Below, piece by piece: positions 18,016 to 27,568 of a DNA stretch of 64,000 bases. Position 1 is the stretch's first letter, and each line of letters starts with the position of its first letter. Position numbers and translations under genes: made by a program. This DNA comes from Ruegeria sp. R13_0 (lineage in GTDB: Bacteria; Pseudomonadota; Alphaproteobacteria; Rhodobacterales; Rhodobacteraceae), in assembly GCF_017743995.1 (NCBI RefSeq), contig NZ_JAGHRB010000017.1, positions 1 through 64,000 of the forward strand. Reading direction: 5' to 3'. The notes under the pieces are model-generated. The model made no database searches, had not been told where the DNA came from, and saw nothing but the letters and a program-made list of their open reading frames with translations.

Positions 18016-18761
18016 TGCGGCCCGTGTTGGAAGTTGAAGGCCTTACTCGACGCTTTGGCGCCCTGATGGCAAACGACGACGTGACATTGGACCTGAGGCC
18101 CCGCGAAGTTCACGCCGTGATCGGCCCAAACGGGGCTGGTAAATCAACGCTCATCGCTCAGATCTGCGGCGGCCTTAAGTCTGACGCGGGTTCGGTTCGC
18201 CTTCAGGGCCAGGATATCACTCACGAGACCACTAAAAACCGGGCAAGACTCGGGCTCGGACGCACCTTCCAGATTTCTGCTCTAGCGTCAGAGGACACCG
18301 TCTTGCAAAATGCCATGCTGGGCGCGCTTGGGGCCAAAGGCCGACCCTGGCAATTCTTCCTGCCCGTTCTTGGCGACAAAAACCTGCGCGATCACGCGGA
18401 GAATGCACTGCGTCGCGTGGACTTGATCGACTTTGCAGACAAGCGAACAGGCGAACTCAGCCATGGTCAGCGCCGACAACTGGAAGTCGCAGTTGCGCTG
18501 ACCCTAGAACCAAAGGTGTTCATACTGGACGAGCCAATGGCCGGTTTAAGCGCGGAAGGCACGCGGCTGCTCACGAACTTGCTGAGCGACTTGCGAAACC
18601 AGGCCCCGATCCTGCTTGTCGAACACGACATGGATGTCGTCTTCAAATTGGCTGACCGAATAACGGTTCTTGACTACGGACGTGTAATTGCCTCCGGATC
18701 AGTCGAAGATATTCGCAAAAATCCAGTAGTTCAGCGCGCCTATCTTGGAGAGAACCGATGA
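18012..18761 (+). CDS. livG: Branched-chain amino acid-type ABC transporter ATPase (LivG)
   Basis: A 249-residue ABC ATPase. Walker A is GPNGAGKST (about residues 38-46), the Q-loop lies in GRTFQISAL, the signature is LSHGQRRQLE, Walker B is VFILDEPMAG and the switch His is in LLVEHDMD. The start is the first ATG in the ATGATG overlap with livM. It pairs with LivF to energise the transporter. Confidence 0.92.
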   Translation: MMRPVLEVEGLTRRFGALMANDDVTLDLRPREVHAVIGPNGAGKSTLIAQICGGLKSDAGSVRLQGQDITHETTKNRARLGLGRTFQISALASEDTVLQNAMLGALGAKGRPWQFFLPVLGDKNLRDHAENALRRVDLIDFADKRTGELSHGQRRQLEVAVALTLEPKVFILDEPMAGLSAEGTRLLTNLLSDLRNQAPILLVEHDMDVVFKLADRITVLDYGRVIASGSVEDIRKNPVVQRAYLGENR

Positions 18762-19444
18762 GCCTTCTTTCCATATCCGGCCTCGTCGCAAGCTATGGCA
18801 AAAGCCAAGCCCTCTTTGGCGTTGATCTGACAATCGAAGCGGGCCAAGTCGTCGCCCTTATGGGGCGCAATGGCGTGGGCAAGACAACCACCGTTCGCGC
18901 TATTTGCAGAATGATCGGAAGCAAAGGCTCCATGGTGTTTGCCGGCACCGACATTCGCAAACTGTCGAGCCACCAAGTGGCAAGGTTGGGCATCGGCCTT
19001 GTCCCCGAAGGCCGCCGCGCATTTCGCGATCTGACGGTGCGTGAAAACCTCGTAGCTGTGTCCCGGCCTGGACATTGGGATATAGACAAGGTCGTTGCGC
19101 TATTCCCGCGTCTCAGCGAACGCGCCGATCAGCTTGCGGGCTCATTGTCAGGCGGAGAGCAGCAAATGCTGGTCATCGGGCGCGCGTTAGTTACCAATCC
19201 ACGCTTGCTCATATTGGATGAGGCTACGGAAGGGCTCGCACCAAATATCAGGCGCGAAATCTGGGCGACTGTGGAGCAACTGAAACGTGAATCAGGTCTT
19301 TCTATTCTGGTAATTGACAAGTCGCTTAGCGAGTTGCGAGCAGTTTGTGATCGAGCGACCATCCTTGAGCGAGGCAGATCGGTCTGGTCAGGCGCAATGG
19401 ACGATCTCGATAGAGAAATCAGCCAGCGGCATCTCGGCGTTTAG
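18758..19444 (+). CDS. livF: Branched-chain amino acid-type ABC transporter ATPase (LivF)
   Basis: A 228-residue ABC ATPase with Walker A GRNGVGKTT, the LivF-typical GIGLVPEGRRAF segment, signature LSGGEQQML and Walker B LLILDEATEG. The position of the switch His reads VIDKSLSEL, with Lys where LivF proteins usually have Gln or His-like residues; this is worth noting but common enough in divergent LivF not to imply inactivity. It overlaps livG by 4 bp and closes the operon. Confidence 0.92.
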   Translation: MSLLSISGLVASYGKSQALFGVDLTIEAGQVVALMGRNGVGKTTTVRAICRMIGSKGSMVFAGTDIRKLSSHQVARLGIGLVPEGRRAFRDLTVRENLVAVSRPGHWDIDKVVALFPRLSERADQLAGSLSGGEQQMLVIGRALVTNPRLLILDEATEGLAPNIRREIWATVEQLKRESGLSILVIDKSLSELRAVCDRATILERGRSVWSGAMDDLDREISQRHLGV

Positions 19445-19978
19445 TGATGCGAATGCCCAAGGCTTGACGACTATCGTACGGCCACTAAGCGCATTTGATA
19501 GCACGACGCAAAATCAGAATAGCTGTCAAGAAGCAAACCGTATTGATTTCACCTGGGTGGAATAGCTGCTGTGTCTGCAGACTGTGAGTTGGAACAGACA
19601 CAATTTTTAGCAACGCAGCGAATGGCCGCCAGGCGGGCTGTGACTGCTGCATCGGCAATGAGTGGCGAACCGTCTTTTTTAGGCCATTCCGCACAAGGGA
19701 GAGTGTTGCGGAGGACTGCTTCGGTGATGCTGCACTGCGCCTTTGTCCGTCTCGATCAATGGCGGTTCTGGGCCTATCGAAGACTTAATAAAACTAAATA
19801 ACAAGGGGCTGGGTCGGTGAACTGTCACGCTTTCAGAAGCTTTCCGAAAGGAACTTGTAACAGACGAAAGCAGAAAATTAGCTGCCAACAGGTTTACGAC
19901 ACAACCTCTTTGATCATGTATTATAGTTACTGTGGACCGACGGATGCGTGGCGCAGAGTTTTCTAGGAGCAGGTTGTA
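19445..19978. other. Intergenic interval with repeat copy B
   Basis: This 534-bp gap carries no gene. It includes the second copy of the dispersed repeat (19618-19772) and, at its right end, the AGGAG ribosome site (19965-19969) of the DHA2 exporter gene. Confidence 0.55.
19618..19772. repeat. Dispersed intergenic repeat, copy B (partner at 4181-4345)
   Basis: Aligns with copy A in the same orientation. The best conserved tract is the last third (GCTGCACTGCGCCTTTGTCC followed by GTCTCGATCAATGGCGGTTC). Each copy sits 80-170 bp downstream of an operon end. A weaker echo of the tail (GAATGGCGGCTCTGGGCC) occurs at about 30485, next to the second integrase remnant. Confidence 0.7.
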
Positions 19979-21342
19979 TTGGGTGCTGACAAAAATGATC
20001 GTTGGTGGCTTCTGGGTGCGATGGGCGCAATCCTCGGGGTTATCTTATTGGACGAAACAGCGGTCGGCGTCGCGCTTCCAACAATCAGGGCGGAGCTGGG
20101 CCTTTCAGAGATATCTGCTCATTGGGTGGTCAACATTTATCTTCTGACACTGGCCTGTTTGGCGGCGGCAACTGGTCGAATTGGGGACATAATCGGAACT
20201 CGGGGTCTCCTGACCACAGGACTCTTCGTTTTGGAGCGGCGTCAGTGGTATCAGGATTCGCTCCAAACGGGCTAACGCTGCTAATCGCGCGCGGCATTCA
20301 GGGCGTAGGCGCCGCCGCAATCTTCCCGTTGTCTCTGACGTTGATAGCCTTGTCCTTTGATGGCGCTGAGCGCGGCAAAGCTTTGGGTATCTACGGTGCG
20401 ATCGGAACATGTTTCTTGGCGGCCGGGCCACTAGTAGGCGGTGCACTGACTTCCGGTCTCTCGTGGCGGTGGATCTTCTGGATCAATCCAGTGGTCGTCA
20501 CTTGCGTCGCTTTTGTCGTCTGGCGGTTTTGGCGCGATCCTCCAAGACAAATCAAAGAACGTTTCGATTTGACAGGTATGGTGCTGTTGGTATTCGGGCT
20601 CTCGCTTTTGGTCTATGGAATAATGCAGGGACCTGACGTTGGTTGGAAACAAAGCAACGTACTTGCTGCCCTGGTGATTGGCGTTCTTGCGCTTGCGATT
20701 TTCGTTTTTGCTGAGAACCGGCGAAAGGATCCGCTTGTGGCGGTCTCTCTTTTTCGAGATCCGACCTTCACCGCGTCTAACCTGATTGTCGGAACGGCAC
20801 AGTACGCCAAGATTGCTACCTTCGTCTTTGGGTCGATGTACCTGCAAACGGTTGAAGGCTGGGGTCCGTTCTGGTCCGGGTTGGCCTTGTTACCTGCCGT
20901 CGTACCCACAAGCTTTCTATCGCCAATCGCCGGCAAATTGTCTGATGAGCGCGGAACCCGTTGGCCTGCTCTTGTCGGTTTGGTGTCCATCACCGGAGGC
21001 CTCAGCCTGATTGCGGTTGGAATGACGCTGAAATCAACGACGGTTATTTTCCTTGGGTTTGTATTTTTTGGTTCCGCCGTCTCGCTGATGTTTGTTCCAT
21101 CCCAGCGCGCCGTCACGATGTCGGTCGCGCCCCATATGCAAGGACAGGCGGGCGGGATTGTACTTTCAACCCAATTGATTGGGGGAACAGTTGGCATGGC
21201 GTTGTGCAGCACAATGTTGGCGATGACGTCGTCATTCGCAGCGGTGTTCTGGCTGGCTGCCTTTGTGTCTCTGATGGTCCTCATTTACTCCTACTTCGCG
21301 ATTGACACGCACGAACCAGGGAAACAGGATGCTCACGTTTAG
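19979..21342 (+). pseudogene. DHA2-family MFS transporter (EmrB-like), frameshifted
   Basis: The gene starts at TTG 19979, nine bases after AGGAG. The first frame gives VILLDETAVGVALPTIRAEL, the LDxTxVNVALP-like motif of DHA2 drug exporters, and motif A-like GRIGDIIGTRG. Near 20229-20232, in a T run, the reading frame is lost and the first frame stops at 20275. The matching continuation (FGAASVVSGFAPNGLTLLIARGIQGVGAA and the rest of about 14 membrane segments) is in the next frame to 21342. One missing T restores a normal protein of about 450 residues. Either a pseudogene or a homopolymer sequencing error. Confidence 0.8.
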
Positions 21343-21386
21343 TCAAAACGAGCGACTGCCTTGCCATATACGCCGAGTAGTTTGCC

Positions 21387-22943
21387 CTAGACAAAGGGTT
21401 CCTTTTCAAATTTCGCGACAAGCAAGCTGTCGGCCGACTGCATCGCCCCGTTTGTCCAACCCTGGGATACCGACCATGCTTCATTGCAAATGTGAATGCC
21501 CGGAACCGGCTCTTGCATGTAGTCAATGATGTCCTTCGGATTCGCCCCAATTCCCCACAAATGATAGGCAGCGCCCCACGGCTCGCGCCCCCAATTCTGG
21601 TAGGTCGCTGCAACGGGTTCGGGCAAGTCGTCACCAAGGTCGTGAGATTTACGGGCCTGGCTCCAAACCTCGTTCACAAGCTTGTCCGATGCTGGCAAAA
21701 GCTTGCGCATCGATGGAGCGATAGGGTCTCCGCCAGGTCCGGTTGCTTGATTTATCCAATCATGCGCACCGAATGTCTGCCCTTCGGATAGAGCCTCCCA
21801 ATATTCTATCATCTCGCCATCGTGATAACTCGCCATCAACAAAGCGTGGCCTGACGTATTGTCTACGCCCCAACGATAAATCTGGCGCGCCGGTAGGTCC
21901 GTTATGATACGGCCAACGGAGAGGTTTCGGGGTGTCCACCAATCCTGATCAAACGCGAGATGAACTTTGGCCAATGGTACTTTGTGAACACTCTCCACAG
22001 CACGTGCAAAACGCGCATTGTCTGAAAACACTTGGGTGTTGAGTAGTGATGAAAAGGCATTTGGAGGAATTGCCAGAATCACGCGCGCTGCCGACACTTT
22101 TGTCCGCCCGGTTTCCGTCTGGAAGGTCAGATCAAAACCCGTATCAGCCCGTCGCCTAAGGTCGACAAGTTTATGTTCTAGATGAAGCGTTCCACCGTTC
22201 GACATATAGGCTCTGGTGATAGCTTTGGGGATTTGTTCAAGACCGCCATCAAGTTTGAAGTACTTGGTTTTGTAAGCAAAGTCGCGTTCGAACCAGCTGA
22301 TTGCTGTTTTGCTGTCCCAATTGGATAAAGGGGAGTTGTAGCCCAGCACATCGCGCATGAAATTATAGGTCTCGCGGCTACGCTGTTGAAGTAAGAGTTC
22401 CCACAATCCCGTGTCCTTCAGAGACAGAGCGCCCTCTGAAACCCTCTTGTTTAAATCGTCAATTACGTGTGTCAGAAGGTCTTCTCCGCCAGCTATGATT
22501 GCTCGTTCTTGATCACTCAATCCGTAGGGAACGACCTTAGCTTGAGAAAGCTCTGAGAAATGCTGACCGCGCAGGTAGTAGCCGGTGATCGGATACGCAA
22601 AATCCTGAAGCTTCTCGCGCCCAACCATATCATCGACGACTTTGAGCGCATGTTTGTCTGTGTGGCGCAACCGCATACCGCCGATTTCCGCGGTTTGAGT
22701 GGTCAAATTGGGAAAGTGCAGCGAAAGGAGCCGTCCCCCAAGCCGATCTGTCGCTTCAAAAACACCAACTCTTGTTCCGGGGGCTTCGCTTAATCGCATT
22801 GAACAAAATAGTCCGGCCACGCCGCCGCCCACGATTGCAATATCCAGGTCCGTTGTCCCGGTTTGCGCCTGAACTAACGGTGCCGAGAGTGCAAACGCAG
22901 TGGCGGCGCCAGCTTGGTTGAGGAAGGTTCGGCGTGTCGGCAT
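21387..22943 (-). CDS. Tat-exported flavin amine oxidase / L-amino-acid oxidase-like
   Basis: A 518-residue FAD enzyme. ATG 22943 opens a Tat signal (TRRTFLNQAGAATAFALS, then AQA), so the mature protein is periplasmic. The dinucleotide motif IAIVGGGVAGLFCSMRL, the GRLLS and GGMRL segments and the C-terminal FAD block HICNEAWSVSQGWTNGAMQSAD are those of flavin monoamine oxidases and L-amino-acid oxidases. It would deaminate an amine or amino acid with release of H2O2 and ammonia. It is convergent with the MFS gene. The nearby liv transporter hints at amine or amino acid use, but no direct link is visible. Confidence 0.85.
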   Translation of the reverse strand: MPTRRTFLNQAGAATAFALSAPLVQAQTGTTDLDIAIVGGGVAGLFCSMRLSEAPGTRVGVFEATDRLGGRLLSLHFPNLTTQTAEIGGMRLRHTDKHALKVVDDMVGREKLQDFAYPITGYYLRGQHFSELSQAKVVPYGLSDQERAIIAGGEDLLTHVIDDLNKRVSEGALSLKDTGLWELLLQQRSRETYNFMRDVLGYNSPLSNWDSKTAISWFERDFAYKTKYFKLDGGLEQIPKAITRAYMSNGGTLHLEHKLVDLRRRADTGFDLTFQTETGRTKVSAARVILAIPPNAFSSLLNTQVFSDNARFARAVESVHKVPLAKVHLAFDQDWWTPRNLSVGRIITDLPARQIYRWGVDNTSGHALLMASYHDGEMIEYWEALSEGQTFGAHDWINQATGPGGDPIAPSMRKLLPASDKLVNEVWSQARKSHDLGDDLPEPVAATYQNWGREPWGAAYHLWGIGANPKDIIDYMQEPVPGIHICNEAWSVSQGWTNGAMQSADSLLVAKFEKEPFV

Positions 22944-23219
22944 TGTGGTTTCTCGGGCTGCAAAGGACAAAGTGCCGTAGGTTCGGGCATATGAAATAGT
23001 CAGATTAATAGCTTCATAGTGGCCACTTTGGTCCTTTTATCAAGTTTTCCGAGACTAGGTCGCGAAAGTCGGGAGTGGCTTACGCTCCGATCTTCAAACA
23101 TCAAGGTGGCCAAAATCAAACGGAGCCTTCCAGATTTCCACTTTAGGAAAGCGGTGATACAATATTGCGGAGTGGGATGGATGTCGCCTTTGGGCCGTCC
23201 TCTGGAGCCGCCCTTCAGT

Positions 23220-23851
23220 CTAGATTTCAATGGCTTCGGCGATGACGAGGGCATCCTCAAGTTCGCCGCCCAGGTATCTGACGGTACTATCCATCTTCGT
23301 GTGGTCTAGAAGGAGCTAAACAGCTCAGCGGTTCTTGTCTTTTTGTAGATCTGCGTGGCTTTGGTTCATCGCATTGAATGTTTGCCATACGCGCTCGCTT
23401 CAAGACCGACCGACGTGACCCAATTACGGACGATCCGTGCAGATTGGCGGGTCGAAATGTGCAGCCGTTCATCAAACCGACCTGGCCAAAGGTATTCTGA
23501 GCCGACCATGAGTTCGTCTTCCATCCACTTCTCTAAAGAGGTGCGAGTGCCTTCAGAAATCTCAAATCGAACTGGCTTCTGGGTCTTGCTCTGCAAGACG
23601 GATACCCGTTCCTTCATCTGTCCAAATGCCATGACATCGACGACCTTGATTTTTGCAATGTCAAATCCACGCAATTTGCTGTCGATCGCCAAGTTGAGCA
23701 GAGCGAGATCGCGGTGGTTCTCAGCCAGCTCAAGCCGGGCCCGAATTGCCCAGACGTGCTTTGGTTTCCTTGGTCGCTTTTGACCGACGATGCGGCCCTT
23801 GCTCCATGCAGGGCGCAGTGCGCGAATGGCTGGTAGGTTTGGTGTTTCCAT
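23220..23851 (-). pseudogene. Tyrosine recombinase/integrase, degenerate copy 1
   Basis: From ATG 23851 the product runs METPNLPAIRALRPAW, KHVWAIRARLELAENHRDLALLNLAIDSKLRG, ISEGTRTSLEKWM and STRQSARIVRNWV to YGKHSMR, then meets TGA where homologs continue with Arg. A little further on a small indel shifts the frame, and the C-terminal part with MDSTVRYLGGELEDALVIAEAIEI is still readable to the stop at 23220-23222. The small (about 210 aa) integrase type is common in Rhodobacterales. A second copy is at 30528-31159 in the same orientation. The active-site Tyr (VRYLG) survives but is out of frame. Confidence 0.85.
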
Positions 23852-24010
23852 GACTGATCCTCCGTTCCGCCATGCTCTCCCACAACGACAACCCGACGTT
23901 GCCCGGTCCAGCATATCAAGTGATGCTGCGCTGCCTCTGGAGTCAGCTTCGAGCCCTATTTCACCCATGGTGAGTTGAAGGCCAATGTCCCCTTATTGGT
24001 AGTGTAGGCT

Positions 24011-24358
24011 TACCCGGGCCGGGTTTATGCCTCCCCACCCACAGACGACGCTATCGTGCTACAGCTTTTGCAGCAACATCGTGTCGCGAATGAGAATGGC
24101 GCCATCAAAGCGATCTCAAACTCGCTGGCGACGGGCGAAGACACCCTGACACCCGAGCGCTTAGCACAACTCCACCAAGACGTGCTCACCATTCATTGCG
24201 ACACAGACGGTATCGTTCCAATGGTTGCCTCAGAGGACTTAGTTGACCTTCTGGCAAACGCACAACGATAGCGGACTAAATGTGTTGGTCATTGGCCACA
24301 AGTCGAGGCGCCAGACGACTTACTAAATGCCATTTTGGAGCCACCAGAAATAGAGTGA
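24011..24358 (+). pseudogene. Alpha/beta hydrolase, C-terminal remnant
   Basis: One frame reads GRVYASPPTDDAIV, NSLATGEDTLTPERLAQL, DVLTIHCDTDGIVPM and, after an in-frame TAG at 24269-24271, GHWPQVEAPDDLLNAILE to the stop at 24358. This is the C-terminal third of an alpha/beta hydrolase: the Asp of HCDTDGIVP and the His of GHWPQ are the acid and base of the triad. The N-terminal part with the nucleophile Ser is missing; sequence upstream of 24011 does not continue it. The fragment sits 160 bp from the first integrase remnant. Confidence 0.65.
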
Positions 24359-24762
24359 GGTTGGCTTCACAACTCGGCGGTACTATCGCGAAAGCCGCGT
24401 GTTGATGGCCAATAAAAACGGGACTTTGTCAAAGCACTCGTACGTTCAGTGGTTGTTTTGCCTGGTCTGCCTGTGTTTTTGCCCAACCTTAGATTTGTGC
24501 TCGCTGCGAACGGCAGGTTCGACGGGCTGCGCCGCAGCAAGGAGATTATGGGCTGAATTTCCGAAAAGGGCCGTCCTCATCGGAGCTCGACAGGTCGAGT
24601 GAGCGTATGCTGCACCGCCTTCTGGTCTGCATGGAGCCCAAAGTAGCCTATGCTGCAATATACTCAATGGTCAGATAAGCGATGATTGGCGACTATAGTT
24701 GCAGCTCAAACTGAGTTGGTGCGCTAGGTCATTGTGCGCGCACCAAGCCCAACCGGATCAGA
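24359..24762. other. Intergenic interval with short repeat copy C
   Basis: This 404-bp gap shows no gene. Its right part (about 24702-24755) holds a repeat with an internal hairpin, shared with 37585-37630. Confidence 0.45.
24702..24750. repeat. Short hairpin-bearing repeat, copy C (partner near 37585)
   Basis: TCAAACTGAGTTGGTGCGC, a nine-base spacer, then TGCGCGCACCAAGCCCA. The same order recurs at 37585-37630 with few changes (TCAAACTGAGGTGGTGCGC and ATGCGCGCACCAATCCCA). GGTGCGC and GCGCACC can pair around the spacer. It lies just beyond the 3' end of the quinone-oxidoreductase gene. Confidence 0.6.
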
Positions 24763-25749
24763 TCACAGTTCCACAACGACTTTTCCGACCGCAGATCCAT
24801 TCGTCAGGTGTGCGTAAGCTGCGCCGATATCGGCAGACCCGAACGTATGTTTGTCAACAATCGGTTTAAGCGCGCCTTCATCCGCAAGAACTGCCAGTGT
24901 CCGCAAGATGTCGCCATGGGTTTTTCGTCCCACATTGTGCATCATCGGGATCAACATGAAGACGACATGCAGAGACAGGCCTTTGAAATGCGCAGGCGTC
25001 AAATCGATCTCGACCATCGCGACCGTTGAGGCAACTTGACCATTGAGTTTGGCGGCGGCGAATGAGTTTGTCATGTTCTGCCCGCCAACGCTATCAAACA
25101 CTACATCGAAGCCCACACCGCTGGTGTGCTCAGCCACGTAGTCCTGGACCTTTTGCGTTGTGAAATCTACCGGCCGCGCGCCCAGCTCTTCGATCAGGGC
25201 CATCTGTTCCTCGCCACGACCAGTCGCGGACACGTTGGCACCAAAATGGCGGGCAATTTGGATGGCAATGTGACCAACGCCACCAGCACCGCCCTGTACC
25301 AGCACGTTCTGCCCTTCGCCAACACCGGCACGGGTCAGCCCTTCATAGGCGGTGATGCCGACGAGAGGTAGCGCTGCAGCTTCCCGCATGCTCAGCGTCT
25401 TGGGTTTGTGTGCGATCAGGCGCGCGTCTGCGTTAATGTACTCCGCCAAAGCGCCCAGGAGATCCATCAATCCTCCAGCGCAACCGTACACCTCATCGCC
25501 TATGGCAAGACCTGTCACACCGTCGCCAATCGCAACAACCGTGCCGGCAAAATCCATGCCAAGTACGGCGGGCAATTGAGGGGACAGAGGCAGGTCCGCG
25601 CCCATGCTTCGGATCATTGTGTCGACGGTGTTGACGCTGGTCGCGGCCACTTTGACGACAACATGGCCGGGTGTCGCGACCGGGTCGGGAATTTCAGCAA
25701 GCTCGAACAGCGCATCGGGTCCGTAAGAGTTGAGAACCATTGCTTTCAT
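24763..25749 (-). CDS. Zinc-type alcohol dehydrogenase-like / quinone oxidoreductase (MDR family)
   Basis: A 328-residue medium-chain dehydrogenase/reductase starting at ATG 25749 after AAGGAAAA. GroES-like N-terminal part (KAMVLNSYGPDALFE, VAATSVNTVDT, LGMDFAGTVVAIGDGV) and Rossmann motif QGGAGGVGHIAIQIA, as in NADPH:quinone reductases. The Cys/His ligands of a catalytic zinc are not in place, so it is of the zinc-free quinone or enoyl reductase type. It is the last gene of a five-gene minus-strand cluster. The substrate is unknown; reduction of an activated double bond made by a neighbour is possible. Confidence 0.85.
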   Translation of the reverse strand: MKAMVLNSYGPDALFELAEIPDPVATPGHVVVKVAATSVNTVDTMIRSMGADLPLSPQLPAVLGMDFAGTVVAIGDGVTGLAIGDEVYGCAGGLMDLLGALAEYINADARLIAHKPKTLSMREAAALPLVGITAYEGLTRAGVGEGQNVLVQGGAGGVGHIAIQIARHFGANVSATGRGEEQMALIEELGARPVDFTTQKVQDYVAEHTSGVGFDVVFDSVGGQNMTNSFAAAKLNGQVASTVAMVEIDLTPAHFKGLSLHVVFMLIPMMHNVGRKTHGDILRTLAVLADEGALKPIVDKHTFGSADIGAAYAHLTNGSAVGKVVVEL

Positions 25750-25829
25750 TGGGATTTTCCTTTTGTGAGATGCTGTCAGGCCCACGTCGGAACCACGCAC
25801 GCCTGACGAGATTATTGTCTTGGGGGTGG

Positions 25830-26675
25830 TCAGTTGATGTCCTGCACCTGCATCACCAGATCGCCCCATTTGCGCTGGTTCTCGATGTCGTGTTCCAAAC
25901 CTTGTTCATCCGCGATCGTGAAACGTTTGACCGCTGGAGTTTTGCTGGTCGCCTGATACAGCCAATAGGCTTCGGCCTTCAGCGCCTCATCAATGGGCTT
26001 GTCGATGGATTCATAGACCATCTGCTTGCAGGCATTGATCGACTCTGCAGGGAATTGTGCGATGCGTTCGGCCAGCGCGGTTACATACGGGCCGATTTCA
26101 TCCGGCTCCAATGTCTTGTTGATAGTTCCCAGACGTTCGGCATCATCCGCGTCATAGTCTTGTGCGCTTAGGATGATCTCAAGCGCTTTGCCAAGACCGG
26201 TTTGACGGGCCATACGCGAGGCGCCACCTCCGCAGGGCAGGATGCCCATTCCGACCTCCATCTGCATGAACTTGTACTTTCCCCGCGCGGCAAAGCGCAT
26301 ATCCAACGCCAAGGCCAGTTCGTGCCCGCCACCGCGCGCAAACCCTTCCAGCTTTGCAATGGTGGCCTGTGGCACCTTGCTGATCCGTTCGCAAACTGAT
26401 TGCAGGTCCAAAAGCTGAGCGTCCTCGCGGGACACGGCTTCGTTCGACATGTCCTTGAGTAGTTCGGTATCGTAGTGGCAGACCCAGATTTCCGGATTGG
26501 CCGATTGAAAGATCACGACCTTGGTGTCGCGGTCCCGCTCTAGCCGCATTGCCAGACTGTTGAGGTCGGCCAGCATTTCCTGGCCTTGCACGTTCACGGA
26601 GCCAAAGTTGAAGGTGACCGTGGCGATACCGTTCTCGACAGTTACGTCAAAGGTTTGAAAGTTCTCGTATTTCAT
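25830..26675 (-). CDS. Enoyl-CoA hydratase/isomerase (crotonase) family protein
   Basis: A 281-residue crotonase-fold protein (ATG 26675, AAAGGA upstream). The oxyanion-hole region reads LEGFARGGGHELALALDMRFA, and the second active-site segment is EVGMGILPCGGGASRMARQTG, quoted in parts. The Glu pair of true hydratases is not clearly in place. Members of this branch often act on non-fatty-acid substrates. It is co-directional with the oxidoreductases on both sides (80-90 bp gaps), which suggests a shared catabolic or detoxification pathway. Confidence 0.8.
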   Translation of the reverse strand: MKYENFQTFDVTVENGIATVTFNFGSVNVQGQEMLADLNSLAMRLERDRDTKVVIFQSANPEIWVCHYDTELLKDMSNEAVSREDAQLLDLQSVCERISKVPQATIAKLEGFARGGGHELALALDMRFAARGKYKFMQMEVGMGILPCGGGASRMARQTGLGKALEIILSAQDYDADDAERLGTINKTLEPDEIGPYVTALAERIAQFPAESINACKQMVYESIDKPIDEALKAEAYWLYQATSKTPAVKRFTIADEQGLEHDIENQRKWGDLVMQVQDIN

Positions 26676-26767
26676 CAGGCAGTCCTTTCTTTGGCCTCGA
26701 CGCAGCACGCGTGAGGGGTAGGGGAGTGTTAAAAGTTGAAGTGCGCGGCGTTTGCGCGCCGGGATGG

Positions 26768-27556
26768 TCAGCCCGTCTGGCTGATCAAGTCTTTGATGGT
26801 GCTCATGACGTCGGCAGCGTGGTTTTCGTCAAGCGCTGCGGCATGGGGATCAGCGAAGGCCCCACTGTCATTGTCGAAATAGGCTCCTGACGCGTCCGCA
26901 AACCGCGCACCTAAGGCCGCGTCAATCAAGATATCAGCGCCGATGTTCATATCGTTCCCGGCCAGGCCAAAGCCTTCTTTCACCATTTTTGATGCCAAAA
27001 GAGATCCGGGATTCACGGCGACCATCACAGGGACATTCGACAGCGATTTGGACCATTCGCGGGTCCAGATGGTGATCGCCAACTTGCTTTGGGCGTAGGC
27101 TTCTATGTCAGCCAGTGGCACATTGCCCTGCATGGCCTTGAGGTTTACCGGGGCCTGTGCCGCCGATGACAGATTCACGACCCGCCCGTCAGCAGGAATG
27201 ATCGGCAAAAGCAATTCGGTCAGCAGATACGGTGCAAGCGTGTTCACCACAAAGCGAATGTCTTGACCATTTTCAAGCACGGCTTGCGGGGCTTTCAGCA
27301 CACCTGCGTTATTGATCAATACATCCAGTTTATGATGCTTCGCCCGAACGTTTTCGGCCAGTTTTCGAACCGCGGACAGATCGCTCAGATCAGCGGCATA
27401 GGTTTCGACGTCCCCGCCGACGGCGGCAGCCGCGCTCTCCAATTTGGATGCACTGCGTCCATGGAGGAGCACTTTATGCCCATCGGCAGCCAGCTTCTTC
27501 GCTGTCAGTAGGCCAATGCCGTCGGTTGAACCTGTAATGAGAATAGTCTTGGTCAT
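26768..27556 (-). CDS. Short-chain dehydrogenase/reductase
   Basis: A 262-residue classical SDR. Coenzyme motif TGSTDGIG at 8-15, NNAG at 82-85, the catalytic Ser in NLSSAAQ near 130, and YAQSK with Tyr154 and Lys158. It has an Arg in HGRSAS after the second strand, favouring NADP(H). GGATC-type ribosome site (GAAGGATC) upstream. It starts 12 bp after the LLM gene's stop and is surely co-transcribed with it. Confidence 0.88.
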   Translation of the reverse strand: MTKTILITGSTDGIGLLTAKKLAADGHKVLLHGRSASKLESAAAAVGGDVETYAADLSDLSAVRKLAENVRAKHHKLDVLINNAGVLKAPQAVLENGQDIRFVVNTLAPYLLTELLLPIIPADGRVVNLSSAAQAPVNLKAMQGNVPLADIEAYAQSKLAITIWTREWSKSLSNVPVMVAVNPGSLLASKMVKEGFGLAGNDMNIGADILIDAALGARFADASGAYFDNDSGAFADPHAAALDENHAADVMSTIKDLISQTG

Positions 27557-27568
27557 CGGTCTGATCCT

